Shown here one piece after another: positions 41,424 through 49,891 of a stretch of 52,964 bases of DNA (positions within the stretch are counted from its first letter, which is position 1; the number at the start of each line of letters is the position of its first letter). The notes beneath the pieces are model-generated. The model was given only the letters and a program-made list of their open reading frames with translations, was not told where the DNA came from and did not search any database. Source of the stretch: JBFWMG01 sp050251715. Lineage in GTDB: Bacteria > Desulfobacterota > Desulfovibrionia > Desulfovibrionales > Desulfovibrionaceae. The stretch spans positions 1 to 52,964 of the forward strand of contig JBFWMG010000027.1 in the NCBI GenBank assembly GCA_050251715.1, written 5' to 3'. The translations under genes were made by a program, and so were the position numbers.

Positions 41424-42686
41424 TCAAGTGTGGTCGGCATCACGAAGAGACTTGAGTTCCGCGCTGATCTCCTCGCTCCGACGCTTGCCCACACCGTGTT
41501 TCCCGGCGAATTCCGGCCACCGACGAACCGCATCAAGCGCCCGTTCGATCCGCTCCTCCACTGTCGCCTTGGCAATGCCCACCGCCTTGCCCACGGTCCG
41601 TAAATCCTTCACGCCCGGATTCCTCCCCTCGCCAGCAACGGCAAGCGACTGTTCGCCGCCAGGTCCGTCAGAGAAGGTGACATCATATGCCGGTGAAAGC
41701 CTCCACTCCCCGTCGCTATCCATCAGGAAGCTGTGGTTCTTCGTGTGGTCGTCCCGGTTGTGGGCGAGGACATTGAAGGCCATTCGCGTGAACATCTGGT
41801 CCACGTCGGGCTGACGTCTCGTGAGCAGGAAGGTCGCCTTGAGCAAGTCCGTATAGTCCATGCTCGGCAATCTGAAATCCGCGTGCAGCAGGCCGCTTAT
41901 CGTGTGCATGTGGATGCGCCTGTTCCCGTCCCGGTCAAAGCGCCTGATGCCGAAATACCCCGGACCGTCGTTGGACGGGAAGAGTCGGGTCTCGGGCATG
42001 GCGACCCCGGCGACCTGAGCCATCTCCGCGTAGGCCATCTCGATTGATCCGGCCTCGCGAGCATCCTCCCTGGCGCCGAATTTGACGAGCCAGTGCGCAT
42101 AACCCTCCGGTAGGCTGTCCGCGCCATGGATGAGGCGGGAGCCGTCCTCCGACACGCCAACAAGCGCCTTTGGGCGCGCTCCGCCGGGAGATCCTCCCAC
42201 GTTCAGCAGTCTGTCGAAGACGGCCTCGGGGCTGTCCGCCAGCACCAGGCGCGCCTCGCCCGCAAGCCGATCCAGGTCCAGGGGCGTGTCGTCCTTCCCG
42301 CCGAGCGCCGGGTGCTCTGGCCTGTAGCAGAGTGCCCCCATGCCCCGAGATCCCACCCAGGCCAGCCGATCCAGAGGGGTGAGCTGACCGGGCCGGATGC
42401 CGACTTCCCGCAGCTTGCGGTCCATAAGCAGACGCCCCCAGCCATCCGGCAGACTGTCGTTGAAGATGCCATGCAGTCCTTCAAACGGGCGCGGTGGCGC
42501 CTTGATGACGCTCGAACCAGGCGTGGGCCGCAGCTTGAACGGAGAGATGTCCAGCCGTTCGATTGGGAACGACCTGTCAAACTCGAAAAGAATTTCCCCA
42601 TCGACCCAGGCGAGGCGGCCGACATGAATCGACGTTCCCATGTCCAGTTCCACGTTCAGGAGACGGATGGGCTCGTAGCGGATCAT
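41424..42686 (-). CDS. hipA: HipA-type serine/threonine kinase toxin
   Basis: HipA kinases phosphorylate a cellular target (glutamyl-tRNA synthetase for E. coli HipA) and cause growth arrest unless bound by HipB. The 420-residue product has the N-terminal HipA subdomain (GRLAWVDGEILFEFDRSF, IFNDSLPDGWGRLLMDR), a glycine loop region NVGGSPGGARPKALV, HWLVKF with the ATP lysine, the catalytic FNVLAHNRDDHTKNHSFL and the metal-binding LSPAYDVTFSDG. All catalytic residues seem present. Its ATG overlaps the hipB stop (ATGA), so the pair is translationally coupled. Confidence 0.92.
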   Translation of the reverse strand: MIRYEPIRLLNVELDMGTSIHVGRLAWVDGEILFEFDRSFPIERLDISPFKLRPTPGSSVIKAPPRPFEGLHGIFNDSLPDGWGRLLMDRKLREVGIRPGQLTPLDRLAWVGSRGMGALCYRPEHPALGGKDDTPLDLDRLAGEARLVLADSPEAVFDRLLNVGGSPGGARPKALVGVSEDGSRLIHGADSLPEGYAHWLVKFGAREDAREAGSIEMAYAEMAQVAGVAMPETRLFPSNDGPGYFGIRRFDRDGNRRIHMHTISGLLHADFRLPSMDYTDLLKATFLLTRRQPDVDQMFTRMAFNVLAHNRDDHTKNHSFLMDSDGEWRLSPAYDVTFSDGPGGEQSLAVAGEGRNPGVKDLRTVGKAVGIAKATVEERIERALDAVRRWPEFAGKHGVGKRRSEEISAELKSLRDADHT

Positions 42687-42979
42687 GACCTGCGCCCCCG
42701 CCTGCGCGGCGCGTTCGTCTTCAGCGCCTCATCCAAGGAGGCATATTCAGAAGGACGGAACAGGGCGTCAAAACCGTCTTCCAGGCGCAAGGCAAAGGCG
42801 AGGCGGACCAGATTCTTCAGCGAGACCTCGCCGGACCGCTCAAACCGCTTCAGGCTGCCGAGGCTGACCCCGGCGCGCTCGGCAAGCCCCTGCTGGGTCA
42901 GATCGGCACTCAACCGGGCACCCTTGATGCGTTGCGCCAGCACCTCGCCAACATCTTTAGAAGATAAAATACTATCCAT
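42683..42979 (-). CDS. hipB: HipB-type antitoxin/autorepressor
   Basis: The 98-residue XRE-type protein neutralises HipA and represses the operon. The HTH covers residues ~12-65, with LAQRIKGARLSADLTQQGLA and ERAGVSLGSLKRFERSGE. The basic C-terminus ends NAPRRRGRRS. ATG 42979 has GAGGG in front, and the stop overlaps the hipA start. An 8-bp inverted repeat around the start codon is a likely operator. Confidence 0.88.
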   Translation of the reverse strand: MDSILSSKDVGEVLAQRIKGARLSADLTQQGLAERAGVSLGSLKRFERSGEVSLKNLVRLAFALRLEDGFDALFRPSEYASLDEALKTNAPRRRGRRS

Positions 42980-43007
42980 AAATACCCTCTTTATGCCGTT
43001 ATGGATA
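42973..43007. promoter_or_regulatory. Probable HipB operator
   Basis: TATCCATA (42973-42980) and TATGGATA (43000-43007) form a perfect 8-bp inverted repeat spaced by 19 bp. One arm overlaps the hipB start codon. TATCC/GGATA half sites match those of E. coli HipB, although the spacing there is 8 bp. Autoregulation is inferred. Confidence 0.5.
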
Positions 43008-43212
43008 ATATATTGCCCCTTCCAGGTCAAGGGAAGGTGCGTGTTCGGCATGCCACCGCTGGCTTGAGCGGTGAATTTTGATGGACTGGCCGGTGCCATA
43101 CAACTTGCCAGGATGACGCCAAAGGAATGTGAGGGGGGCCAGAGTGCCTGCACCCCGCCAGGGCCGGAGTGTCTCGGGGAAATGCTTTGTACGGGATACG
43201 TCTCAACGGGTA

Positions 43213-43566
43213 TCAGCCAAAAAAACAGTTGTACGCATCCTCCTTGACCACCTTCAAGAACTCCTCAATCGTCCGTACAGAAGGACAAGGCTCATAGCCA
43301 ACCCATTTCCCCGTGCCCCGCATCCAGTATATCTTCCACGCCTTCTGAGCCTTGTTGAATCTTGCCTTGGCAATCGGGCTGTGGATTTTGCGGGCAGGTT
43401 CCATGAAATGGGGACGAATTTCGAACAGCTCAATCGTCTGCGTCTTTGAATCAACCTCAAATCCCCATTTCAGCTTGTCATGAAGATGAGGCGGTGGCCC
43501 TTGTTTCTCGCAGAAGTCGTTGAGGAGCCGCTCGCAACGTTGCTGCTCGAATTCGCTGATCGCCAT
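43213..43566 (-). CDS. DUF3024 domain-containing protein
   Basis: The 117-residue protein begins MAISEFEQQRCERLLNDFCE and contains IELFEIRPHF, KIHSPIAKARFNKAQKAWKI and WVGYEPCPSVRTIEEFLKVV, the pattern of DUF3024. The function of the family is unknown; members occur as small stand-alone proteins, often in accessory regions. ATG 43566 was chosen because family members start with MAxSEFE. The 233 bp between it and hipB hold the presumed operator and nothing else recognised. Confidence 0.8.
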   Translation of the reverse strand: MAISEFEQQRCERLLNDFCEKQGPPPHLHDKLKWGFEVDSKTQTIELFEIRPHFMEPARKIHSPIAKARFNKAQKAWKIYWMRGTGKWVGYEPCPSVRTIEEFLKVVKEDAYNCFFG

Positions 43567-43879
43567 ATCTGCTACACCTGCTCCATCATTTGATCGCCTT
43601 TGCAATACGCCCGCGACCCAGGGGCTCTCGTGCGTCTATCATCATGAAATACTTTGAAATATACAGTAAATAACGCATGTCATACATGACAATGATAAAA
43701 TGGTCCCTCTGGCATCGTTCGCACACAATCAGTCTCAAGGGACCCTCGCAGAGCTTCCCCTTCAACCGGAAAAACATAACGGAATGGGAAGAGAACCCCA
43801 TTGATTTACCTCGTCTTCCAGGGTAGTTCAAGCCAATTGACAGCATGATATCAGAGACCTGAACTAAAGTAGGATAGCC
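43567..43879. other. Intergenic region between DUF3024 gene and the type I RM operon
   Basis: This 313-bp divergent gap should hold both promoters. TGTCAT-AC-ATGACA (43678-43691) is a perfect inverted repeat, and GGTCCCT/AGGGACC (43702-43708, 43738-43744) a second. TTGACA occurs at 43837-43842 before hsdR, but no good -10 box lies at the right distance. Confidence 0.4.
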
Positions 43880-46660
43880 ATGCCTGAGGTCACCCATCAG
43901 CTCACTCCCGAGCAGCGGGCTCGGCAGAAAATCGACGCGCTCCTGGTCGCGGCGGGCTGGATCCTTCAGAACAAGGACGGCTTCAACCGCAACGCCGGGC
44001 CGGGTGTGGCCGTGCGCGAATTCTCCCTGCCCAATGGCCCCTGCGACTACCTGCTCTTTGTCGGCGGCAAGGCCGCCGGCGTCATCGAGGCCAAGAAGGC
44101 CGGAACGACCTTGAGCACCGTGGCCGAGCAGTCGGACAGGTACATGGCCAAGCTGCCGGAGCACCTCGCGCGCTGGGCGGACACGCTCATTTTCGATTAC
44201 GAGTCCAACGGCGAGGAAGTGTTTTTCAAGGACATGCGCGACCCCAAGCCCCGTTCGCGCCGGGTGTTCGCCTTCCATCGTCCCGAGACGCTGCTCGAAT
44301 GGGCCAAGGCCCCCGAGTCCATGCGCGCCCGCTTCACCGCCATGCCAGCGCTCGACGCCACCGGCCTGCGCGACTGCCAGATCGAGGCCGTGGAAGGTCT
44401 GGAACGCTCCCTCGCGCGGGGCGACCAGCGCGGCCTCATCCAAATGGCCACCGGCGCGGGCAAGACCTTCACCGCCTGCACCTTCAGCTACCGCCTCATT
44501 AAGCACGCCGGGGCGCGGCGCATCCTGTTCCTGGTGGACCGCAACAACCTGGGCGACCAGACCCTACGCGAGTACCAGCAGTACCACCCGCCAGGCACGG
44601 CCAACCGCTTCGCCAGCACCTACAACGTGCAACACCTGCACGGCAGCCGCATCGACCGGGACGCCAAGGTGGTCATTACCACCATCCAGCGCCTCTATTC
44701 CATGCTCAAGGGCGAGGAGCTGGCCGAAGAGCTGGAGGAGACCTCCGCCTTCGAGACCTGGGCCGCTGACGAGGGCGAGATTCCGCCGGTCGGCTACAAC
44801 CCCGACATCCCCATCGAGACCTTCGACATCATCGTCACCGACGAGTGCCACCGCTCCATCTACGGCCTGTGGCGGCAGGTGCTGGAATATTTTGACGCCC
44901 ACATCATCGGGCTCACGGCCACGCCCTCAAAACACACCTTGGGCTTCTTCAACCGGAACCTCGTGGCGGAATACCCCTACGAGCGCTCCGTGGTGGACGG
45001 CGTCAACGTGGGCTACGAGGTCTTCCGCATCCGCACGCAAATCACCGAGGCTGGCGGCAGAGTCTCCTCCGAATACGCCGTGCAGGTGCGGGACAAGCGC
45101 ACGCGCCGCGTCCGCTACAAGGAGTTGGACGAGGATCTGGAGTATCAGGCCCAGGAGTTGGATCGCTCCGTCACCGTGCCCAACCAGATCCGCACGGTCA
45201 TTCAATGCTTCAAGGACAACCTGTTCACCGAACTCTTCCCCGAGCGCAGCGGCGAGTGGGTGCCCAAGACCCTCGTTTTCGCCAAGGACGACAACCATGC
45301 CGAGGAAATCGTGCACATCACGCGCGAGGTGTTCGGCGAGGGCAATGAGTTCTGCAAGAAGATCACCTACCGCAACACCAGCGAGGATCCCAAGGCGCTC
45401 ATCAAGGGCTTCCGCGTGGACCCCATGCCGCGCATCGCCGTCACCGTGGACATGATCGCCACTGGCACGGACATCAAGCCCGTGGAGGTGCTGCTCTTCA
45501 TGCGCGACGTGAAGTCCGCCGGATATTTTGAGCAGATGAAGGGACGCGGCGTGCGGTCCATCGACGAAGCCGACCTGCGCCAGGTGACGCCCGACGCCCA
45601 CACCAAGACCCGCTTCATCCTGGTGGACGCCGTGGGCGTCACCGAGACCATCAAGACCGTGTCGCAGCCGCTGGAGCGCAAACGCACGCTTTCCTTCCAG
45701 GCGCTTTTGGAGCAGATTGCCGCAGGCCGCCGGGACGACGACGCCCTTTCGAGCCTGGCCGGTCGCCTGGCCCTGCTGGAAGGCAAGCTGGACGAGGAGG
45801 ACCGCGCGCGTGTGGCGCAGGCCACGGGCGGGGCGGACCTGCACGGCTTGGCCTCCGGCCTGCTCACCGCCATCGACCCCGACGAAGTGGAAAAGGCGGC
45901 CATCGCAGCGACGGGTGTGCCCGCGGACGCGCTCACCGAGGCGCAGCTTGCGACGGCGGCGGAGCAGCTCAAGGACGCGGCGTGCGCGCCCTTCGACGAC
46001 CCCAAGGTGCGCCAGCTGTTGCTCGATCTGAAACAGAAGACGGACATCGTCATCGACGCCATCTCAACGGACGAAGTGACCGGCGCGGGCTACGACCTCA
46101 AGCAGTCGGAGACGTGCATAACCAGTTTCAAGGAATTCATGGAAGCTCACAAGGACGAGTTGACCGCCCTGCAAATCCTCTACAGCCAGCCCTACGGCAA
46201 GCGGCACCTCACCTACGACGCGGTGAAGGAGCTGACGCACAGGCTGGCCGACCCGCCGCAGCGCCTGACCACGGCCACCGTGTGGCAGGCGTACAAGCGC
46301 TTGCAGGCCGGCAAGGTGCGCGGCGCTCCGGCCGACCAGCTGCTGACGGACATCATCTCCCTGGTGCGCTTTGCGCTGGGCTACGACGATATGCTGGAGC
46401 CCTTCAGCGCCAAGGTGGAGCAGCGCTTCAACCTGTGGGTGGGCAGACAGAAGAAGGCCGGGCGGGAGTTCACGGACGAACAGATGGACTGGCTCCGGCT
46501 CATCCGCGACCACCTGGCCGCCAACGTGGAAATCGTCCCTCGCGACCTCATGCAGTTCTCGTCCTTCAGCGACCGTGGCGGCCTCATCGCAGCGCGCAGG
46601 CTCTTCGGTCAGGACCTGGACACGCTGCTGACGGACCTGAATGAGGCTTTGGTGGCGTAG
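43880..46660 (+). CDS. hsdR: Type I restriction enzyme R subunit (EcoEI-like HsdR)
   Basis: HsdR is the ATP-driven translocase and nuclease of the type I complex. The 926-residue product has the N-terminal PD-(D/E)XK nuclease site (D56, then GVIEAKKAG with E70 and K72). The SF2 translocase follows, with Walker A MATGAGKT (K195), TDECHRSIYG (DECH at 321-324), GLTATPSKHT and the motif VI region MKGRGVRSI. The C-terminal helical part (RDLMQFSSFSDRGG) contacts HsdM/S. It is the first gene of the operon; its stop is followed immediately by the hsdS ATG. Confidence 0.95.
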   Translation: MPEVTHQLTPEQRARQKIDALLVAAGWILQNKDGFNRNAGPGVAVREFSLPNGPCDYLLFVGGKAAGVIEAKKAGTTLSTVAEQSDRYMAKLPEHLARWADTLIFDYESNGEEVFFKDMRDPKPRSRRVFAFHRPETLLEWAKAPESMRARFTAMPALDATGLRDCQIEAVEGLERSLARGDQRGLIQMATGAGKTFTACTFSYRLIKHAGARRILFLVDRNNLGDQTLREYQQYHPPGTANRFASTYNVQHLHGSRIDRDAKVVITTIQRLYSMLKGEELAEELEETSAFETWAADEGEIPPVGYNPDIPIETFDIIVTDECHRSIYGLWRQVLEYFDAHIIGLTATPSKHTLGFFNRNLVAEYPYERSVVDGVNVGYEVFRIRTQITEAGGRVSSEYAVQVRDKRTRRVRYKELDEDLEYQAQELDRSVTVPNQIRTVIQCFKDNLFTELFPERSGEWVPKTLVFAKDDNHAEEIVHITREVFGEGNEFCKKITYRNTSEDPKALIKGFRVDPMPRIAVTVDMIATGTDIKPVEVLLFMRDVKSAGYFEQMKGRGVRSIDEADLRQVTPDAHTKTRFILVDAVGVTETIKTVSQPLERKRTLSFQALLEQIAAGRRDDDALSSLAGRLALLEGKLDEEDRARVAQATGGADLHGLASGLLTAIDPDEVEKAAIAATGVPADALTEAQLATAAEQLKDAACAPFDDPKVRQLLLDLKQKTDIVIDAISTDEVTGAGYDLKQSETCITSFKEFMEAHKDELTALQILYSQPYGKRHLTYDAVKELTHRLADPPQRLTTATVWQAYKRLQAGKVRGAPADQLLTDIISLVRFALGYDDMLEPFSAKVEQRFNLWVGRQKKAGREFTDEQMDWLRLIRDHLAANVEIVPRDLMQFSSFSDRGGLIAARRLFGQDLDTLLTDLNEALVA

Positions 46661-48481
46661 ATGTCTGAAAAGCCGATCATCTCCGTCACGATGGACGGAC
46701 TTCCGTCGTCGTGGACCACTGCACAGTTCTCTTCAGTGTGCTCGTACATTCAGCGAGGGAAATCGCCTCAATATGATGACAACGAGCACTTCCCTGTCCT
46801 CAACCAAAAATGCGTCCGGTGGGACTCCATCCAGTACGAGTACCTGAAGTTCATCAAAAAAACTCAATGGAATTCACTGGACAGTCTTCGCTTCCTTCAG
46901 GACGGCGACATCCTTTGGAATTCAACGGGAACGGGAACAATCGGGCGAGCTTGTCACTACCTGGGGCAGCGCCAGTTCCCCCGGATTGTGGTTGATAGCC
47001 ATGTCACTATTGTCAGGGCCTCAACTCACATCAACTCAAAATTTCTCTATTATTACATCAGGTCACCGTTTGTGCAGCAGAAGATTGCTGACCTACAAAC
47101 GGGGTCGACGAATCAGGTCGAACTCGGCAAGCAGGCAATCTGCGATTCAGAAATACCCTTGCCCCCGTCTGCCGAACAGACTCGCATCGTCTCCCGCATT
47201 GAGGAGCTTTTCTCCGACCTGGACAAGGGCGAGGAGAACCTGCGGCGGGCGCAGGCGCAGTTGAAGCGCTACCGGCAGTCTGTGCTCAAGGCAGCGGTGA
47301 CGGGCGAGCTGACCCGCGCCTGGCGCGAACAAAACGCAGACACGCTTGAGAGTGGCGATGCCCTGCTGAAGCGCATCCTCAAGGCCCGGCGCGAAGCCTG
47401 GGAGAAGGCCGAGCTTGAGAAGTTGCGAGCCAAGGGCAAGCCCCCCAAGGACGACGCCTGGAAGTCCCGCTACGTGGAGCCGCAGAGGTCGAACACCGAG
47501 GGGCTGCCGGAGTTGCCAGAGGGGTGGGCGTGGGTCAGCATGGGGCAGCTTTGCTTCGTATCTGGGGGTATTACAAAGAATGCGAAGCGAGAACTTCTGC
47601 CAATCAAACGTCCATATTTACGTGTAGCAAATGTTTATGAAAACAGTCTGTCGCTAGATGAAGTGAAAGAAATTGGCGTTACCGAGTCAGAAATTGAAAA
47701 AGCAACGCTGAAGAAGTATGATTTACTGATTGTCGAAGGGAATGGAAGCCTAAGTCAGATAGGCAGAGCAGCAATATGGGATTCGCAAATAGATGGATGC
47801 TTACATCAAAATCATATTATAAAAGCAAGAACAACATCACACTTGTTTTCTTGGTATGCTTTAATCTGGTTCATGTCTAGGCCAGGGAGGGATATGCTTG
47901 AGAATGCAGCATCTTCATCTTCTGGGCTTCACACACTTAGCATTTCTAAAGTAGAAAATATTCATATTCCGATTCCTTCCCTTGAAGAAATTGCTGTTCT
48001 AAAGGATGCCATGGACGTACTGGATTCATCATCCTCTGCCGTGGAGAAGGTACTCAGGCCACTAGTTCTCCATGTTCGCGTTCTTCGTCAGTCCATCCTC
48101 AAGGCCGCCTTCTCCGGCAAGCTGGTGCCCCAGGACCCGAGCGACGAGCCCGCCGGGGAGTTGCTGCGGCGCATCGCCGCCGAGCGTGCCGCGCAGGGTG
48201 CGCGCCCGGCCAGGAAGGCCGCGCTCCGAGCGCCCCGCAAGGCGCGTGCCGCGAAGGAACCATCCCCTCCGGTCCCTGCCGCTGCCCCTGCTACCGTGTC
48301 GAGCCTCGCCGCAGCGCGCAAGGCCGTCGGGCTCTCGCAGGCCCAACTCGCCGCGCGCGCAGGCATCAATCAGGCCTACGTGTCCCAGATGGAGACAGGC
48401 AAGCGCACAATTACCGCCGACCAGGCCGCCTCCCTCGCCCGCGCCCTTGGCGTCGAACCATCCGTCCTCACCAAGGCATAG
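46661..48481 (+). CDS. hsdS: Type I specificity subunit HsdS with C-terminal XRE helix-turn-helix
   Basis: HsdS chooses the DNA target for both methylation and cleavage. The 606-residue product has a first target-recognition domain (~10-170), ending IPLPPSAEQTRIVSRIEELF. The first conserved helix pair is at ~175-270, and a second recognition domain (~278-440) ends IPIPSLEEIAVLKDAM. The second helices end LRQSILKAAFSGKLVPQDP. An Ala/Pro/Lys linker leads to an HTH at ~546-606 (LAAARKAVGLSQAQLAARAG, INQAYVSQMETGKRTI). Usual HsdS is 400-450 residues and lacks an HTH. The second recognition domain is visibly AT-rich against GC-rich helices, a sign of domain swapping. Confidence 0.92.
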   Translation: MSEKPIISVTMDGLPSSWTTAQFSSVCSYIQRGKSPQYDDNEHFPVLNQKCVRWDSIQYEYLKFIKKTQWNSLDSLRFLQDGDILWNSTGTGTIGRACHYLGQRQFPRIVVDSHVTIVRASTHINSKFLYYYIRSPFVQQKIADLQTGSTNQVELGKQAICDSEIPLPPSAEQTRIVSRIEELFSDLDKGEENLRRAQAQLKRYRQSVLKAAVTGELTRAWREQNADTLESGDALLKRILKARREAWEKAELEKLRAKGKPPKDDAWKSRYVEPQRSNTEGLPELPEGWAWVSMGQLCFVSGGITKNAKRELLPIKRPYLRVANVYENSLSLDEVKEIGVTESEIEKATLKKYDLLIVEGNGSLSQIGRAAIWDSQIDGCLHQNHIIKARTTSHLFSWYALIWFMSRPGRDMLENAASSSSGLHTLSISKVENIHIPIPSLEEIAVLKDAMDVLDSSSSAVEKVLRPLVLHVRVLRQSILKAAFSGKLVPQDPSDEPAGELLRRIAAERAAQGARPARKAALRAPRKARAAKEPSPPVPAAAPATVSSLAAARKAVGLSQAQLAARAGINQAYVSQMETGKRTITADQAASLARALGVEPSVLTKA

Positions 48482-48496
48482 GAAACGGGAGGCCAC

Positions 48497-49879
48497 ATGC
48501 TCACCAAGGTACAGAAAGACCGGGCCGTTCAGCTCATGCAGGAATACCTCGCCGCCAGGAACCCGAACGGCAAGAAGTGCTGGGAGGAGAACATCGCCTT
48601 TGACGCCGAGCGGCGCGAGGTCATCAAGACCACGCTGATGCCGCTTCTCACGGGCTTCCTGACCGGAAAGACGCCGCTGAATGAGTTCAAGTCCGGTGTG
48701 GACAGCACCAATAAGGCGCACAATTGCTGGGGCTTTCGCGGTTTCAAGGGGCAGATGTTTTTCAACATTCTGACGAATGTTGCCTTGGATCCAAACGGTG
48801 GGCTTCCCCCTGCGAAGCTCGATGCCGCACTGAAGGCCGCCCTAACCATGCCGACCACCAAAGCTGCCGCCCAAAAGCAGGTCAACGATTTTGCCGCATT
48901 CGTCCGTCAGCTTGGCGAGCAGTACGTCGCCGCCGGGAACAAAAAGACAGGGTGCCCGAAGCCCGGGAGCATCCCCTTCTTTCTCTCCTACTTCTGGCAG
49001 ATACAAGGCCCCGATACCTGGCCAGTGTACTACACCAGCAGCGTCAACGCCCTGGCCGACTCGAACCTGTGGAGCCCCGGCGAGGATGTGGGCGGGACGT
49101 ATCTCGCATTCAAGCACATCCACGAAGAACTTGCCCAGCTTTTCACCAAGACCGGCAAGCAGCCTTTCGGTCTGTACGAGGTCGAGCACGTGTTCTGGTT
49201 CAAGAACTCGGCTGGCGAAGTCGTGGAGACGCCGCCCCGACCCGGAGACAGAGCCCGGCGGCAGGGAGGCATGGAGGACGACGCCACCGAGCTGTTGCCG
49301 GACAGCTTTGTGCCGCCCATCATCGCCATTCTGCCCCGCGTGGCCTTGAATGAGCCAGGATTGGCAACGGCTGCCAAGAACTCGGGCACCAGCCTGGAGC
49401 GTGCTTTCGAGAAGAGCATCAATGCGGCATTTACCATCCTGGGTTACACGACCGAGCTGCTCGGCCAGGGAAAGGGGCGTGTGCCCGACGGCACCGCCGT
49501 GGACTACAGCAACCGGTACGCGATCATCTGGGACGCCAAGGTGCGCGCCGACGGGTACAGCATAGGGACGGATGACAGGACCATCAGGGAGTACATCAAG
49601 ACCCAGGTCCAGAAGCTGAAGGCGAAATCCTTGGACAATGTCTACTACGCCGTGATTTCAAGCGCGTTCAAGGAAGATTATGATGACATCGTCAGCTCCC
49701 TGAAGATGGAGACCCCGATAAGCGAGATTTGCCTTGTCCAGGCTGATGCGCTTGTCGCGATGGTGGACCTGAAGCTTCGCGACCCACAATTGGTAGAGCT
49801 TGGGCCAACCGGCTTGCAGCGCCTGTTATGCAACAGCGGCGTGCTGACGGGCAAGCTGGTCCGCGAGAAGCTCGCATAA
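48497..49879 (+). CDS. FokI-like PD-(D/E)XK nuclease inside the type I operon
   Basis: The 460-residue protein has an unrecognised N-terminal region (~1-290) with aromatic-rich NCWGFRGFKGQMFFNIL and GLYEVEHVFWF. The C-terminal region resembles the FokI cleavage domain. GRVPDGTAVD supplies D331, and AIIWDAKVRADGYSIG supplies D346 and K348, followed by TIREYI, paralleling the PDG...VDTK...GGYN layout of FokI. GGGAGG precedes the ATG. It lies 15 bases after hsdS and 12 bases before hsdM, so it belongs to the RM operon. It may be an extra effector nuclease; DNA cleavage is inferred from the motif only. Confidence 0.75.
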   Translation: MLTKVQKDRAVQLMQEYLAARNPNGKKCWEENIAFDAERREVIKTTLMPLLTGFLTGKTPLNEFKSGVDSTNKAHNCWGFRGFKGQMFFNILTNVALDPNGGLPPAKLDAALKAALTMPTTKAAAQKQVNDFAAFVRQLGEQYVAAGNKKTGCPKPGSIPFFLSYFWQIQGPDTWPVYYTSSVNALADSNLWSPGEDVGGTYLAFKHIHEELAQLFTKTGKQPFGLYEVEHVFWFKNSAGEVVETPPRPGDRARRQGGMEDDATELLPDSFVPPIIAILPRVALNEPGLATAAKNSGTSLERAFEKSINAAFTILGYTTELLGQGKGRVPDGTAVDYSNRYAIIWDAKVRADGYSIGTDDRTIREYIKTQVQKLKAKSLDNVYYAVISSAFKEDYDDIVSSLKMETPISEICLVQADALVAMVDLKLRDPQLVELGPTGLQRLLCNSGVLTGKLVREKLA

Positions 49880-49891
49880 AGGAAACGGTTC

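Noticed and set aside
43837..43870. Sigma-70 promoter of hsdR starting with TTGACA
   Set aside because: No acceptable -10 box lies 16-18 bp downstream.
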